This document shows positions 1-9,795 of a stretch of 64,000 bases of DNA, one piece after another. The stretch is taken from NCBI RefSeq assembly GCF_013394855.1, contig NZ_JABMLK010000002.1:806001-870000 (forward strand), given 5' to 3'. Origin of the DNA: Limnobaculum xujianqingii. Its GTDB lineage: Bacteria; Pseudomonadota; Gammaproteobacteria; Enterobacterales; Enterobacteriaceae. Position numbers and translations under genes: made by a program. The notes beneath the pieces were generated by a model, which was given only the letters and a program-made list of their open reading frames with translations, had not been told where the DNA came from and made no database searches. Within the stretch, counting starts at the first letter, position 1. Each line of letters opens with the position of its first letter.

Positions 1-1
1 T

Positions 2-913
2 TGTGGATCAAGCGTACTACCGCGGCGTGATATCTTTCGGGGAAAGGATTACTTGCCTATTTCTCTGATGCAGTTTTCTCGCGGTTGTCGTTTTGCCTGT
101 CAGTTTTGCGCGGTAACTCAATATTTTGGACGTAAGCATTACTTAAGAAAAATTGATGATGTAGTGCGGGAAATAGAACAGCAGGAACGCAAATTTATCT
201 TCTTTGTGGATGATAATATCGCTTCAGATCAACCAGCCCTGATAGAACTCTGTCATGCGCTCACGCCTTTAAAAGTAAACTGGATTAGCCAGGCCAGTTT
301 AGATGTCACTAAGAACCGTCAACTGATGTCTCTGATGCAAAAAAGCGGCTGTTGGGGAAATGTGATGGGTTTTGAATCCATCAATCCATTGAGCCTAAAG
401 GATGCCAGAAAATCACCTAACATGCGGAACTTCTCGCATTATACTGATGAGATTGCAGTACTACGGGATCACGGCATGCAGACCTGGGCTGCTTTTACGC
501 TGGGTTACGACCACGATACTCTGGAAAGCATTGAACAAACGGTGGAGTTTGCATTGAAAAACCGTTTTGCGTTTGCTGCATACAATATTCTGATGCCTTA
601 TCCCAATACCCCACTTTATACTCAGCTCGAACAGCAGGGCAGGTTACTTTACGATCAGAAGTGGTGGCTGCATCCTGAGTATCGTTTTAACCAGGCAGCG
701 TTCAATCCTAAATTAATGACGGCAGAACAACTGACAAATGCTTGCCATCAGGCCCGCAGCCAGTTTAATAGCTTACCCTCAATTATCCGACGCTTTTCCG
801 ATATCAGAATGACTCTGCAGTCTTTATCAAGAATGGCTTCATTCTGGCGTTATACGCTACTATTCCATAAAGAGGTGCATAAAAAGCACCAGATGAGATT
901 TGGCCTGAAGTAA
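2..913 (+). CDS. B12-binding-type radical SAM protein, 5' end outside window
   Basis: The reading frame is open to the left window edge, so the gene is truncated here and its true start, with any N-terminal cobalamin-binding domain, lies outside. The radical SAM cluster motif CRFACQFC (CX3CX2C) sits near the start of the visible part, preceded by FRGKDYLPISLMQFSRG. It is followed by GFESINPLSLKDARK and a C-terminal domain, as in cobalamin-dependent radical SAM enzymes that often modify lipids or other poorly activated substrates. The next genes on the same strand encode a PAP2 phosphatase and a secreted protein, and a convergent fatty acid desaturase follows. A lipid substrate is therefore plausible but is inference. 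The family assignment is firm; the substrate is unknown. Confidence 0.8.
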   Translation, partial: CGSSVLPRRDIFRGKDYLPISLMQFSRGCRFACQFCAVTQYFGRKHYLRKIDDVVREIEQQERKFIFFVDDNIASDQPALIELCHALTPLKVNWISQASLDVTKNRQLMSLMQKSGCWGNVMGFESINPLSLKDARKSPNMRNFSHYTDEIAVLRDHGMQTWAAFTLGYDHDTLESIEQTVEFALKNRFAFAAYNILMPYPNTPLYTQLEQQGRLLYDQKWWLHPEYRFNQAAFNPKLMTAEQLTNACHQARSQFNSLPSIIRRFSDIRMTLQSLSRMASFWRYTLLFHKEVHKKHQMRFGLK

Positions 914-984
914 CAAGTAATTCAGGTTATTTAGCCGGGAGTTATGAGACTATAACGCTATGATTATTTATTCGATTTAGATAA

Positions 985-1632
985 ATGGAATTACCCCTGG
1001 AACCTTTTACCAAACGCCTGAAGACGTATTTAATTTACTCTTGTTGGGTAGGCGTGTTCTTTTTTGGGCTGTATCCCACCATAAACTGGTTTACCAGTAC
1101 GCGTAGCGATTTTTTTGCACTGTATATGCAGGCAGAACTGGCAATTCCCTTTATTCCTGCTTTTGTCTGGTTTTATCTCTCAATGTACCTGGTGTTTATG
1201 CTGCCGGTATTTTTCCTGAACTCCCCTGAGCTAAAGCGATTATCCAGTGAACTTATTCTGGTAACTATTGCTGGTGCGATAATTTTTTTGTTGTTTCCTG
1301 CACAGTTAGGATTTACCCGTCAGCTACCGGAGAGTGGCCTTTATCGGGGGATATTTGAATATATTTTTGCATTAGATAAACCTCATAATCTGGTGCCCTC
1401 ACTCCATGTGGCCTATTCTGTCACTATTGTTCTGGCAATCGTACGGAATAGCCGATCTCTGGTTCGTTATGGTCTGATAATTTGGCTATCAGGTTTAATA
1501 CTTTCTACGCTATTTACCCATCAACATCATCTGTTGGATGTTTTCTCGGGTGGACTGCTGTCGTTTTTCATTTATCAACTTATGGACAGACGTTATGAAA
1601 AAATTACTGATTCTTGTCGTGATGCTGTTTAG
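985..1632 (+). CDS. PAP2-family membrane phosphatase/phosphotransferase
   Basis: A 215-residue membrane protein with about five to six hydrophobic segments. The motifs PSLHVAYS and HQHHLLDVFSGG correspond to the conserved Ser-His and His-Asp signature segments of the PAP2 superfamily. The form resembles the Aur1/inositol-phosphotransferase-like branch rather than classical PgpB. Such enzymes hydrolyse or transfer lipid phosphate groups at the membrane. The gene starts 71 bases after the radical SAM gene and overlaps the next gene by 38 bases, which suggests co-transcription. The actual lipid substrate cannot be told from sequence. Confidence 0.75.
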   Translation: MELPLEPFTKRLKTYLIYSCWVGVFFFGLYPTINWFTSTRSDFFALYMQAELAIPFIPAFVWFYLSMYLVFMLPVFFLNSPELKRLSSELILVTIAGAIIFLLFPAQLGFTRQLPESGLYRGIFEYIFALDKPHNLVPSLHVAYSVTIVLAIVRNSRSLVRYGLIIWLSGLILSTLFTHQHHLLDVFSGGLLSFFIYQLMDRRYEKITDSCRDAV

Positions 1633-2182
1633 CATTAATGTACAAGCAGAAGAGCAGGACAAAGTTATTCATGATGAGCTACGTCAAACGTTAAAAACGG
1701 TGACCGATGCCATTAACAGCGGTGAATATGAAAAGATGCTTCCGGTATTGAGTAAAGAGATTAAAGCTACACCGATTACTCAGGAATTTATCAATGGACA
1801 GCAGCAGGTTGTACCCTATTTTCATAAGTGGTTTGGCCCTGAACGTTTTTTAAAGAAGTTAAATATTACGTTTGTGCCTGATGTTGTTACGGAGCTATCA
1901 CCGGATAAAACCTGGGGTGTGGTTTATGGAACCGGTATAGAGAAATATAGCCTGAGCGATGGGCGTAGCTATGATTTTCATACCCGTTGGACAGCTACTC
2001 TGGTAGTAGAAGATGGGCGTTGGAAGATAAAAGCCATCCATATTGGTACTGATTTTATGGATAATCCTCTGTTAAATGAAGCCCGCGACACCATCATGAA
2101 AAGTGCGATTGGTGGTGCCGTAGGCGGGATATTATTGGGGGTATTATTTGGTTTCTTTGTTTTCCGGAAAAAGAAACGCTAA
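1595..2182 (+). CDS. exported SnoaL/NTF2-like protein with C-terminal membrane anchor
   Basis: The chosen start gives a 195-residue protein with a clear signal peptide (MKKLLILVVMLFSINVQA, then EE). The longer frame starting at 1538 lies wholly inside the PAP2 gene and lacks a signal peptide. The middle region, ending in RWTATLVVEDGRWKIKAIHIG, has the layout of SnoaL/NTF2-like folds. The C-terminus has a glycine-rich membrane segment (about residues 168-190) and ends in RKKKR, which is an anchor with a cytoplasmic basic tail. The gene overlaps the PAP2 gene by 38 bases and overlaps the convergent desaturase gene tail to tail by 39 bases. No catalytic function can be assigned. Confidence 0.65.
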   Translation: MKKLLILVVMLFSINVQAEEQDKVIHDELRQTLKTVTDAINSGEYEKMLPVLSKEIKATPITQEFINGQQQVVPYFHKWFGPERFLKKLNITFVPDVVTELSPDKTWGVVYGTGIEKYSLSDGRSYDFHTRWTATLVVEDGRWKIKAIHIGTDFMDNPLLNEARDTIMKSAIGGAVGGILLGVLFGFFVFRKKKR

Positions 2183-3073
2183 GTCTGCCGGGGCACCCAT
2201 CGGTGGTGCCGGGCGAATACCTTTCCACAGGCTAAAATAGACGCGCCAGAAACTGGGTTGTTGTGCCTGATGGTCAACTAACGAGGGTAGTTGATACCAC
2301 GGGGCCTCCGGTTTCTGGTGGTGGGCCAGATGATAATGGTAATTTAGCGCAAGCCAGCGTGAAACAGGTAGTACCTTTAAATTCCAGGCCCCATTTTTGA
2401 CATCTCTGCTACTCCAGGCGTGGTCAACGTACTGTAATGCTGACCAGTGAAGGGCAAAAGCAATTTGGCAGGCGAGATAGCCAAGCCAGTTTAAATCTAA
2501 CAGCCAAAACAGTAGCACCTGATAGCCAAACGACATGGCAATTTCATACCACACCCGAAACGCAGGTAATTTAACCAGTTCTGCAACCTGGGGGCCAAAG
2601 CCTAATACCGGCGCTATCTTATGAACGAACAGGTTTGAACGGTAGAATCCGCAGGCGAACAGGTATATGACGTTGCCTAATACCACGAAAAACCAATAAA
2701 AACCTAACAGGTTTCCCATATAAAGCCAGGTACTACGTAGCCATTTTGACTGTTGAGGCAGGTAATAGTCATATAGTTCTTCATCAGTTCTGTTACGGCG
2801 GTGATGGTCAAGATGAGCCTGTTGCTGTAATAAAAAAGAGGTGGGGAAAGCCCAACTGGCGATGGTACCAATAATACGATTTCCTCGTTCGGATTTGGCT
2901 GCGACACCATGCACAGCCTCATGCATCACGGCAAATGGCATATTATTGATGAGTGAGAAAAACCAAATGGCGGCAATTGCCCAATACCATTGGCTATGAC
3001 TGGCAATCCATAGACAAGCAGCCGAAATGGCTAACGATATCAGTAATAAGCTAAAATTTAAGGCAAATCTCAT
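2144..3073 (-). CDS. membrane fatty acid desaturase
   Basis: This 309-residue protein carries the histidine boxes of the membrane fatty acid desaturase superfamily: HEAVHG (about residue 51), HLDHH (about 87) and HYHLAHH (about 247). They sit between hydrophobic segments and would bind the di-iron centre that introduces a double bond or hydroxyl group into an acyl chain. It is convergent with the SnoaL-like gene and their 3' ends overlap. With the PAP2 and radical SAM genes it suggests a lipid-modification locus. Whether it acts on phospholipid acyl chains or on a special lipid is unknown. Confidence 0.8.
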   Translation of the reverse strand: MRFALNFSLLLISLAISAACLWIASHSQWYWAIAAIWFFSLINNMPFAVMHEAVHGVAAKSERGNRIIGTIASWAFPTSFLLQQQAHLDHHRRNRTDEELYDYYLPQQSKWLRSTWLYMGNLLGFYWFFVVLGNVIYLFACGFYRSNLFVHKIAPVLGFGPQVAELVKLPAFRVWYEIAMSFGYQVLLFWLLDLNWLGYLACQIAFALHWSALQYVDHAWSSRDVKNGAWNLKVLPVSRWLALNYHYHLAHHQKPEAPWYQLPSLVDHQAQQPSFWRVYFSLWKGIRPAPPMGAPADLAFLFPENKETK

Positions 3074-3193
3074 CCGGTGTGATCCAATCCATATTTAACT
3101 ATTGGCGGATGATATCGAATATTGGGAGAAATCATCAGGGGATTGATCATAAAAAAAGTAAATATCAACGGGAATAATATCTGTCAGCAATAA

Positions 3194-4873
3194 TTACTCT
3201 GTTGGTACTTCAATCTGTGGCGCATAGGTAACCACTCGATCTTTTCCGGTTGTTTTAGCATGGTACAGTGCTTTATCTGCGCGATTAATCGCATGATTAA
3301 TGCTGGAGCGATCGGCAAGTTCGGTAGTACCAATACTGATAGTGAAATAGACTTTTTCTTTTTCTGATTCAGGAACAATAACCGAGAGATAGCGGGTTTT
3401 CTTACATAGCCGTTCAAGGGTTTTTTGCGCCTGCTGATTATCACAATCGTACAGTAAGATGGCGAACTCCTCTCCACCATAGCGGCAAAACAAATCTTCT
3501 TTTCTAAAAAAAGCTTTCAGCAGTCGGGAGAATTTCATTAATACTTCATCTCCACAGCTATGACCAAAGCGATCGTTAATACGCTTAAAGTTATCAATAT
3601 CTATCAAGGCCAGAGATGCTTTGTATTGCTGTTCTGCGGGTAAATATCGAATAGCATCCAGAAATGCCCGACGGTTAGAGATACCGGTGAGATAATCAGT
3701 GGTGGCACTTAGCTGTAGCTTGCGGATTAACTCTTTATTGCGATTTTCCAGTCGATACTTTTCTATCTGAATTTTTTTCAGTTTAGTCAGTGATTGAATA
3801 ATGGATTCCAGCTCAAAACTAAAGCGGCTTTGATTTTCATTAAAATTAATATTCAGGTCATTATTGGAAAGCTGTGTAACGGCTTTCTGAACCAGTGTAA
3901 ATGCACCACTAAGTTTAAAGATCATGACTGAAATAGGCAGAATGGCAAACAGAAAGAAGATCGCCAGAAAGCACACTATGCTATAGATTTTGATTCTGGA
4001 CAGGTAAATTTGATTAGCCGATATTTCAATGGCCTCGCTCAGTAATATTTTATTTAAGGCTGAAAGATGGTCTTTTGCCTGAAAATAGGAGTGATTAACC
4101 CGTTGCAACCCAATATCATTACTATCAGTATGATCAAAATTATTGTAAATAAGATGGTTTATTTTAATGGTGTCATGGCTGAAAACTTCGCTGACTAAGG
4201 CGTCAATTTCTTCACTCTTATTGCTGTGCTTAAGATAATTTTTCTGTATCGAGACCAGCCGGCTCTCTGTTTCATCAATCGCACCCAGCAGTTTGATGGC
4301 TTTAATTGCCGAAGATTCATCCATGCTGTGAGATACCTCAATATCGATCAGTTGATCGATAAGCTCGGTAAAAAAACTATATAACTGAGTGGTTAATCTG
4401 ACGCCTTCAATGGCAATCATAAACTCAGCCGAATGGTTTTGAATCTGAATAATCTGATATTCAATAATCGATTCCAGTCGATTAAAAGAGTAAGAGCTGG
4501 CAAAGCGTTTATCTTTTCTTATTTCTTCCGATAACCGGTTAACTTCTAAAGCTGCATATTTATCGTGAGGGAATTCATTTTTTTTAGGTTCTTGTTCAGT
4601 GAATTCGAGCAGATTATTAATTGCTGTATTAACCGGGTGATAATTTATCGGGCCGGCAATTTGATAAAAAGAGGCCATTTTTGATGTCTGGTGTTCATCG
4701 TAAATACGTTCACCGGCTATCAATAATAGCTGGAGATATTTAATTTTATTTTGTTCTTTGATGTTAGCTCGAAGGTCGGATAAATCACCGCTAATGGTAG
4801 AAACGAAAAGAATACTCAGTGATGTAATTATGAATAAGATAATAAAAATAAAGAAATTTCTAATTTTCATCAT
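3194..4873 (-). CDS. membrane-bound diguanylate cyclase (GGDEF)
   Basis: A 559-residue protein with an N-terminal membrane segment (residues 6-26), a large, mostly helical extracytoplasmic region, a second membrane segment (about 297-319), a HAMP-like linker and a C-terminal GGDEF domain. The active-site motif is GGEEF (466-470), as in functional cyclases. An RxxD inhibitory site (R457-D460) lies five residues upstream, so the enzyme is probably feedback-inhibited by c-di-GMP. No EAL domain follows. Product: c-di-GMP from two GTP. The sensory region is not recognisable, so the signal is unknown. Two ATG codons lie in tandem at the start. Confidence 0.88.
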   Translation of the reverse strand: MMKIRNFFIFIILFIITSLSILFVSTISGDLSDLRANIKEQNKIKYLQLLLIAGERIYDEHQTSKMASFYQIAGPINYHPVNTAINNLLEFTEQEPKKNEFPHDKYAALEVNRLSEEIRKDKRFASSYSFNRLESIIEYQIIQIQNHSAEFMIAIEGVRLTTQLYSFFTELIDQLIDIEVSHSMDESSAIKAIKLLGAIDETESRLVSIQKNYLKHSNKSEEIDALVSEVFSHDTIKINHLIYNNFDHTDSNDIGLQRVNHSYFQAKDHLSALNKILLSEAIEISANQIYLSRIKIYSIVCFLAIFFLFAILPISVMIFKLSGAFTLVQKAVTQLSNNDLNINFNENQSRFSFELESIIQSLTKLKKIQIEKYRLENRNKELIRKLQLSATTDYLTGISNRRAFLDAIRYLPAEQQYKASLALIDIDNFKRINDRFGHSCGDEVLMKFSRLLKAFFRKEDLFCRYGGEEFAILLYDCDNQQAQKTLERLCKKTRYLSVIVPESEKEKVYFTISIGTTELADRSSINHAINRADKALYHAKTTGKDRVVTYAPQIEVPTE

Positions 4874-4956
4874 TAAGGTTCCGTATGAAACTCACAACCT
4901 CAATGTCATGATAACTAATTGATTCCATTTTAGCATAGTTTAACAGCGAGGCAATT

Positions 4957-5030
4957 TGCCTGCCGTTACTGAATTATCGCCAGATAAAGGCACGATTGTG
5001 ATTTATCAACAATACTTTACCGGTAGCTGG
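4957..5030 (+). pseudogene. possible relic of a second SnoaL-like gene copy
   Basis: About 70 bases here resemble part of the SnoaL-like gene at roughly 1876-1940. Translation gives VTELSPDK followed by IVIY, against VTELSPDK followed by GVVY in the intact gene. The DNA matches with silent differences, and an ACCGGTA match follows after a small indel. There is no start codon context, signal peptide or C-terminus. It looks like a decayed duplicate, but the match was found by eye and could be shorter than it appears. Confidence 0.35.
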
Positions 5031-5103
5031 CTGGCATCGTTAAACCAAAAATGCATTTTCCGGCTACAGAATAAATCCATTTTTACAGTATCAGGTAATC
5101 ACA

Positions 5104-5490
5104 ATGAAAAAATCTATTTTGGTCTCGTTATTCTTGTTCTTCATATGGGGAGCGGTTATTGCAGCAGAACCGGTTAGCCATAGTGTGCATCAGCAAGTAA
5201 GTGCAATGGACAATAGTTCTCTGACTCCGGCAGGCAAAGAGTATGCCGCCGCCATGAGCATGATGCATGAGCCAATGATGGCTGCGATCAGGGAGTCTGA
5301 TCCAGACGTAGCATTTGTGAAGGGAATGATTCCCCATCATCAGGGAGCGATTGAAATGGCCCGTATTGAGCTGAAATACGGTAAAAATCCTGAAATTCGT
5401 AAACTGGCGGAAGCGGTGACTAAAGCTCAGGAAGGAGAGATCGAGATGATGAATCGTTGGTTGGCAGAGCATAATAAAAGCGTTAAATAA
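5104..5490 (+). CDS. DUF305 periplasmic protein (CopM-like, ferritin-like fold)
   Basis: A 128-residue protein with a signal peptide (about residues 1-21, ending AAE). The C-terminal half has the DUF305 pattern: DVAFVKGMIPHHQGAIEMA, then a methionine/glutamate-rich helix ending NRWLAEHNKS. It is rich in Met and His (MSMMHEPMM). Members of this family, such as cyanobacterial CopM, bind copper in the periplasm or outside the cell. A metal-related role is likely here, and the neighbour is an iron exporter of MbfA type. I see no CueR-type operator upstream. The start is fixed by the signal peptide. Confidence 0.8.
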   Translation: MKKSILVSLFLFFIWGAVIAAEPVSHSVHQQVSAMDNSSLTPAGKEYAAAMSMMHEPMMAAIRESDPDVAFVKGMIPHHQGAIEMARIELKYGKNPEIRKLAEAVTKAQEGEIEMMNRWLAEHNKSVK

Positions 5491-5498
5491 TGATAAGA

Positions 5499-5539
5499 AT
5501 AACCATAACGCGGCCTGTTTTGGGCATCGTTATGGTTAT
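5499..5539. terminator. hairpin between convergent genes
   Basis: A 12-base inverted repeat (5499-5510 paired with 5528-5539) lies between the DUF305 gene and the convergent mbfA-type gene, with a 17-base loop that can extend the stem by a few pairs. There is no strong T-run, so it could serve either strand as a weak bidirectional terminator. Confidence 0.5.
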
Positions 5540-5554
5540 CTCAAAATGAAAAAG

Positions 5555-6511
5555 TTACGAACTACCAATAACCAGTCCGGTGGCGAAAACCAGCAATCCA
5601 CCTACAACTACCTGAAAAGCAGCCTGTAGAAACGGCGTATCCATATAACGATTGCGGATCCAGGAGATAGCCGCCAGTTCGAATATCACCACCACGCCTG
5701 AAACGATCATTGCCGTCCAAAAGTCACTAATCAGGAAGGGAAGGGTATGTCCCAGTCCTCCGAGCGTTGTCATAACCCCACAGGAAGCACCACGTAACCA
5801 TGGATTTCCCCGTCCGGTTAATGAACCATTGTCTGAAACTGCTTCAGCAAATGCCATAGAAATGCCTGCACCAAGGGATGCGGCTAAGCCAACCAGAAAG
5901 GCCTGCCAACTGTCTTTGGTTGCCAGCGCTGCTGCAAATACCGGTGCCAACGTAGAAACTGAACCATCCATTAAGCCGGCCAGCGAAGGCTGCACAATCT
6001 GAAGTACAAACAGGCGATGGGCAGACTTATTCTCTTTTTCCTGCACTTTCGGATTAATTAGCTGCTTTTCCAGCTGTTCTGCCCGCAACTGATGGCGGTG
6101 CTCTTCTGCTGCAAGATCGTCTAACAGCTGACGAACGGCAGCATCCGTAGTTCTGAGAGCAGCCTGATAGTAGAAGTTCTGGGTTTCTATCTCCATCACT
6201 TCTGACTGTTTTCTGACTTTATCAATACTTAATGGACGGCTAAGCCAGATAGGTTTGCGTTCAACAAAGCCCTTTACATCCTGTCGACGAATTAAGGGAA
6301 TGTGGTTACCAAACTTTTCCTGATACAGCTTAATTAAACGGTGGCGGTGTCCATTTTCTTCCAGAGACATAAGCTCGAAAATTTTTGCCGAATCGGGGTA
6401 GGTTTCCCGTAATCCTTCTGCAAATTCGTTATATATCTTGTGATCTTCTTCTTCTAACGAGATGGCCAGAGCCAGAATTTCCTTTTCTGAAAGCTCGGAG
6501 AAATTCTTCAT
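5555..6511 (-). CDS. mbfA: MbfA-type ferritin-like/VIT1 iron exporter
   Basis: A 318-residue fusion. The N-terminal half (about 1-150) is a rubrerythrin/ferritin-like domain with ExxH-type helices (SLEEEDHKIYNEF, SLEENGHRH, EVMEIETQNFYY, LAAEEHRHQ). The C-terminal half is a VIT1/CCC1-type membrane domain with several membrane segments (QPSLAGLMDGSVSTLAPVF, SMAFAEAVSDNG). This matches membrane-bound ferritin A, described in Bradyrhizobium and Agrobacterium as an inner-membrane iron exporter that protects against iron and peroxide stress. No clear Fur or Irr site is visible upstream. The gene stands alone between a hairpin and the acrB terminator. Confidence 0.85.
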   Translation of the reverse strand: MKNFSELSEKEILALAISLEEEDHKIYNEFAEGLRETYPDSAKIFELMSLEENGHRHRLIKLYQEKFGNHIPLIRRQDVKGFVERKPIWLSRPLSIDKVRKQSEVMEIETQNFYYQAALRTTDAAVRQLLDDLAAEEHRHQLRAEQLEKQLINPKVQEKENKSAHRLFVLQIVQPSLAGLMDGSVSTLAPVFAAALATKDSWQAFLVGLAASLGAGISMAFAEAVSDNGSLTGRGNPWLRGASCGVMTTLGGLGHTLPFLISDFWTAMIVSGVVVIFELAAISWIRNRYMDTPFLQAAFQVVVGGLLVFATGLVIGSS

Positions 6512-6573
6512 GATGCCTCCGGAAATTTACCTGATGTGTAGCTAAGATATTAATCCCTTATTTGTACGATGTA

Positions 6574-6600
6574 AAAAACAGGGGCCGCAATTGCGGCCCC
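6574..6600 (-). terminator. rho-independent terminator of acrAB
   Basis: A perfect 20-base palindrome at 6581-6600 (GGGGCCGCAA and its complement) is followed, on the minus strand, by TGTTTTTT. It lies 27 bases beyond the acrB stop codon. This is a textbook intrinsic terminator for the acrAB operon. Confidence 0.9.
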
Positions 6601-6626
6601 TGAGGAGAAGTTAATTCAATCTTAAC

Positions 6627-9600
6627 TTAGGATTTATGTTCAACTGCATGTGAATGCTCGATATCTTCACCGCGCTTACTAAAGCGGCGACGCACTACCA
6701 CAAAGAACACCGGTACGAAGAAGATTGCCAGTATAGTCGCACTGACCATACCACCCAGAACCCCGGTACCTACCGCGTTCTGAGAGCCGGAGCCCGCACC
6801 GGAACTGATTGCCAGAGGTAGAACCCCGAGCATAAAGGCTAAAGAAGTCATCAGAATTGGACGTAAACGCATACGTACCGCATCCAGAGTTGCTTCTATT
6901 AAACCCTTACCTTCTTTATCCATCAGGTCTTTGGCGAACTCTACAATCAATATGGCGTTCTTCGCCGAGAGTCCGACGGTGGTTAACAAGCCTACAATAA
7001 AGTAAACGTCGTTCTCCATACCGCGTAAGGTAGTTGCCACCAGAGCACCGATAACCCCAAGTGGAACAACCAGCATAACTGAGAACGGAATCGACCAGCT
7101 CTCATACAGAGCAGCCAGACACAGGAATACCACAATCAGTGAAATGGCATACAGTGATGGTGCCTGGTTACCTGACAGACGTTCCTGATAGGACATACCG
7201 GTCCAGTCATAACCGATACCAACCGGCAACTGGGACGCTAAGTCTTCCATCAGTTTCATGGCATCGCCACTACTCTTGCCTGGTGCCGCTTCACCCAGAA
7301 TTTCCATGGAAGGTAAACCGTTATAACGTTCCAGACGTGGAGAACCATACTGCCAGTGTGCGCTGGAGAAGGCAGAAAGAGGAACCATCTGACCATTTGT
7401 ACCGCGCACAAACCAGTTATCAATATCCTTTGGCACCATACGGAATGGTGCGTCAGCCTGTACGTAAACTTTCTTCACACGACCACGATCGATAAAGTCG
7501 TTTACGTAAGATCCACCCAGAGCGGTTGACAGAGTTTGGTTGATATCACTAATGGATACGCCCAATGCCTGTGCTTTTTCCTGATCGATAGTCAGTTTAA
7601 ACTGAGGCGTATCTTCCAGACCGTTTGGACGAACCCCAACCAACATATCAGGATGTTTAGCGATCATGCCTAATAGCTGATTACGTGCTTCAGTTAATTT
7701 TTCATGTCCTAAACCTGCCTGGTCAATCAACTGGAAGTCAAAACCAGAAGCGGTACCCAATTCGACAATAGCCGGAAGGTTAAAAGCAAACACCATACCA
7801 TCTTTAATCTGAGAGAATGCTTTGGATGCCCGACCTACAATGGCTGACACTTTATTATCAGCGCCCGGGCGTTCATCCCATTCTTTCAGTTTAATAAATG
7901 CCAGACCGGTATTCTGACCTTGTCCGCTGAAACCGAAGCCACCAACGGTAAATACCGAAACAACGTTGTCTTTCTCGTTGGTAATAAAGTAGTCGCTAAC
8001 TTCATCCAGAATTTTTTGGGTTCTTTCCTGAGTTGCGCCCTGAGGCAATTGAACTGCCGCCAGGAATACACCCTGATCTTCTTCTGGTAAGAAAGAAGAG
8101 GGGAGGCGAATAAACAGTAATGCCATACCCACAACAAGAACCAGATAGATCAGAATATAACGACCAGTACTACCCAGAATGTTAGAGACACTATTGGTAT
8201 AGTGGTGGGTATTCTTCTCAAACATATTGTTGAACCAACCAAAGAACCCGGTAGTAGCGCCATGGCTACCTTTTGCTACCGGCTTCAGAATGGTGGCACA
8301 CAACGCTGGGGTCAGAATCATCGCTACCAATACCGACAGCACCATCGCCGAAACAATTGTAATCGAGAACTGACGGTAAATCGCACCGGTAGAGCCGCCG
8401 AAGAAGGCCATTGGTACGAATACTGCCGACAGCACCAGAGCAATACCTACCAGAGCTCCCTGAATCTGCCCCATGGATTTCCGAGTGGCTTCTTTTGGTG
8501 GTAAGCCTTCTTCCACCATGATCCGTTCAACGTTTTCTACTACCACGATGGCGTCATCAACCAACAGGCCGATGGCGAGCACCATGGCGAACATCGTCAG
8601 GGTGTTTATCGAATAACCAAATGCTGACAGTACCGCGAAGGTTCCTAATAACACCACTGGTACTGCCATGGTAGGGATCAGGGTCGCACGCAGGTTCTGC
8701 AGGAACAGGTACATTACGATAAATACCAGTAGAATTGCTTCTACCAGCGTTTTGATTACTTCGTTAATAGAGATCTTAACGAATGGTGTTGTATCGTACG
8801 GATAAACGATTTTCAGGCCAGCAGGGAAGTATCTTTCCAGCGCGGTTAATTCAGCTTTAACCGCCGCTGCTGTGTCCAGTGCGTTAGCACCGGTCGCCAG
8901 CTTAATACCCAGACCAGATGCTGGTTTGCCATCGAAACGTGCGACCACGTTATAGCTTTCACCACCTAACTCAATCGTTGCCACATCTTTCAGACGAACC
9001 TGTGAACCATCGGTATTAATCTTTAACAGAATCTGACCGAATTGCTCCGGGGTTTGTAAACGAGTCTGCACGATAATAGATGAGTTCAGTTGCTGGCCTT
9101 TTACTGGTGGTGTACCACCTAACTGACCTGCAGCAATCTGGTTGTTCTGAACTTTAATGGCGTTATTAACGTCAAGTGGTGTCAACGAATAGTTATTCAG
9201 CTTATTAGGATCTAACCAAACGCGCATTGCGTATTGTGAACCAAACAGCTGTATGTCCCCAACGCCGTTGGTACGGCTGAGAGGATCTTTAACGTTAGAA
9301 CCCACATAGTCAGCGATATCTTCCTGACTCATGGAGCCATCTTCAGAGATAAAACCGGCAACCATTAAGAAGCTACTGGTGGCCTTTTTAACGCTGATCC
9401 CCATTTGCTGTACTTCTTGCGGTAACAGTGGTGTCGCCAGTTGCAGTTTATTCTGAACCTGTACCTGAGCGATATCTGGATCCGCTTTAGAGTCAAACGT
9501 TAGGGTGATAGAGGCGTTACCGGCCGAATCACTGGTGGAGGACATATACATCAGGTTATCGATACCATTCATATTCTGTTCGATAACCTGTGTGACAGAG

Positions 9601-9776
9601 TCCTGTACTGTTTGCGCATCGGCACCCGGATAAGATGCAGATATAGAAACAGCCGGTGGTGCAATCGTAGGATATTGCGATACCGGTAGTTGGACTAACG
9701 CCAGAGCCCCCGCCAACATAATGATTATGGCGATTACCCAGGCAAATATAGGGCGATCAATAAAAAATTTAGCCAT
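6627..9776 (-). CDS. acrB: AcrB, RND multidrug efflux transporter
   Basis: At 1049 residues it has the same length as E. coli AcrB. It starts [17 protein letters not shown], has the paired aspartates of membrane helix 4 ([13 protein letters not shown]) and the proton-relay lysine region [13 protein letters not shown], and contains two large periplasmic loops. It is the inner-membrane trimeric proton/drug antiporter of the AcrAB-TolC pump and exports dyes, detergents, bile salts and antibiotics. It lies 19 bases downstream of acrA on the same strand and ends at a strong terminator. Assignment is secure. tolC is not in the window. Confidence 0.97.
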   Translation of the reverse strand: MAKFFIDRPIFAWVIAIIIMLAGALALVQLPVSQYPTIAPPAVSISASYPGADAQTVQDSVTQVIEQNMNGIDNLMYMSSTSDSAGNASITLTFDSKADPDIAQVQVQNKLQLATPLLPQEVQQMGISVKKATSSFLMVAGFISEDGSMSQEDIADYVGSNVKDPLSRTNGVGDIQLFGSQYAMRVWLDPNKLNNYSLTPLDVNNAIKVQNNQIAAGQLGGTPPVKGQQLNSSIIVQTRLQTPEQFGQILLKINTDGSQVRLKDVATIELGGESYNVVARFDGKPASGLGIKLATGANALDTAAAVKAELTALERYFPAGLKIVYPYDTTPFVKISINEVIKTLVEAILLVFIVMYLFLQNLRATLIPTMAVPVVLLGTFAVLSAFGYSINTLTMFAMVLAIGLLVDDAIVVVENVERIMVEEGLPPKEATRKSMGQIQGALVGIALVLSAVFVPMAFFGGSTGAIYRQFSITIVSAMVLSVLVAMILTPALCATILKPVAKGSHGATTGFFGWFNNMFEKNTHHYTNSVSNILGSTGRYILIYLVLVVGMALLFIRLPSSFLPEEDQGVFLAAVQLPQGATQERTQKILDEVSDYFITNEKDNVVSVFTVGGFGFSGQGQNTGLAFIKLKEWDERPGADNKVSAIVGRASKAFSQIKDGMVFAFNLPAIVELGTASGFDFQLIDQAGLGHEKLTEARNQLLGMIAKHPDMLVGVRPNGLEDTPQFKLTIDQEKAQALGVSISDINQTLSTALGGSYVNDFIDRGRVKKVYVQADAPFRMVPKDIDNWFVRGTNGQMVPLSAFSSAHWQYGSPRLERYNGLPSMEILGEAAPGKSSGDAMKLMEDLASQLPVGIGYDWTGMSYQERLSGNQAPSLYAISLIVVFLCLAALYESWSIPFSVMLVVPLGVIGALVATTLRGMENDVYFIVGLLTTVGLSAKNAILIVEFAKDLMDKEGKGLIEATLDAVRMRLRPILMTSLAFMLGVLPLAISSGAGSGSQNAVGTGVLGGMVSATILAIFFVPVFFVVVRRRFSKRGEDIEHSHAVEHKS

Positions 9777-9795
9777 CTGCTACACTCAATCTCGT

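Noticed and set aside
7139..7495. Plus-strand frames inside acrB
   Set aside because: They are shadows of the acrB coding sequence with no start signals or homologues.
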